A DNA stretch of 5,214 nt from Oscillospiraceae bacterium (GTDB lineage Bacteria; Bacillota; Clostridia; Oscillospirales; CAG-272): assembly GCA_015063655.1 (NCBI GenBank), contig SVTU01000096.1, forward strand, positions 1 to 5,214, read 5' to 3'. The notes under the pieces are model-generated. The model was not told the DNA's origin. It saw only the letters and a list, made by a program, of their open reading frames with translations, and did not search any database. A program made the translations under genes and the position numbers. Positions within the stretch are counted from its first letter, which is position 1. The number at the start of each line of letters is the position of its first letter. Positions 5,206 through 5,214 of this stretch are shown here, in pieces.

Positions 5206-5214
5206 TAAGAATAT

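Overview
The window looks like chromosomal DNA from a low-to-mid-GC Gram-positive bacterium of the Clostridia, probably an uncultured gut-type lineage. The evidence is a T-box (tRNA-sensing) leader in front of a synthetase gene, strong GGAGG ribosome binding sites, near-consensus sigma-A promoters in very AT-rich spacers between GC-richer genes, and a spacer packed with palindromic repeats of a style I associate with Clostridia. The lineage is an inference; no marker here fixes the species.

Layout. Positions 1-107 hold a plus-strand hairpin-plus-T-run terminator, apparently for a gene left of the window that converges on thrS. On the minus strand, read right to left, come a promoter (2790-2819), a methylglyoxal synthase-family gene (mgsA, 2707-2297), a threonine-specific T-box leader with terminator (about 2280-2097) and threonyl-tRNA synthetase (thrS, 2051-108). 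Divergently, on the plus strand, are a promoter (2867-2895) and serine hydroxymethyltransferase (glyA, 2928-4175), closed by a perfect-palindrome terminator (4190-4223). From about 4224 to 5140 there is no credible gene. This stretch is a repeat island: three tandem 46-bp units, two direct copies of a roughly 200-bp element with terminal inverted repeats, several short hairpins, and a 121-bp inverted pair of hairpin units. The last 70 bases carry a promoter and a Shine-Dalgarno for a plus-strand gene that starts at or just past the right edge.

How it works together. The T-box begins only about 16 nt after the mgsA stop, with no visible promoter of its own. The simplest reading is an mgsA-thrS transcript from the mgsA promoter, in which uncharged tRNA-Thr decides whether transcription continues into thrS. 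The leader can be read almost base by base: ACC specifier, AG bulge, GCUG apical loop, antiterminator with UGGAACC bulge, and competing terminator. glyA is an independent one-gene unit for glycine and one-carbon supply.

Points most worth a second look: the mgsA product keeps the fold but replaces several residues regarded as catalytic in E. coli MgsA; the T-box sits between cistrons; and the repeat island holds three architecturally different, apparently non-coding repeat families. I found no defence, CRISPR or other clearly new gene system.
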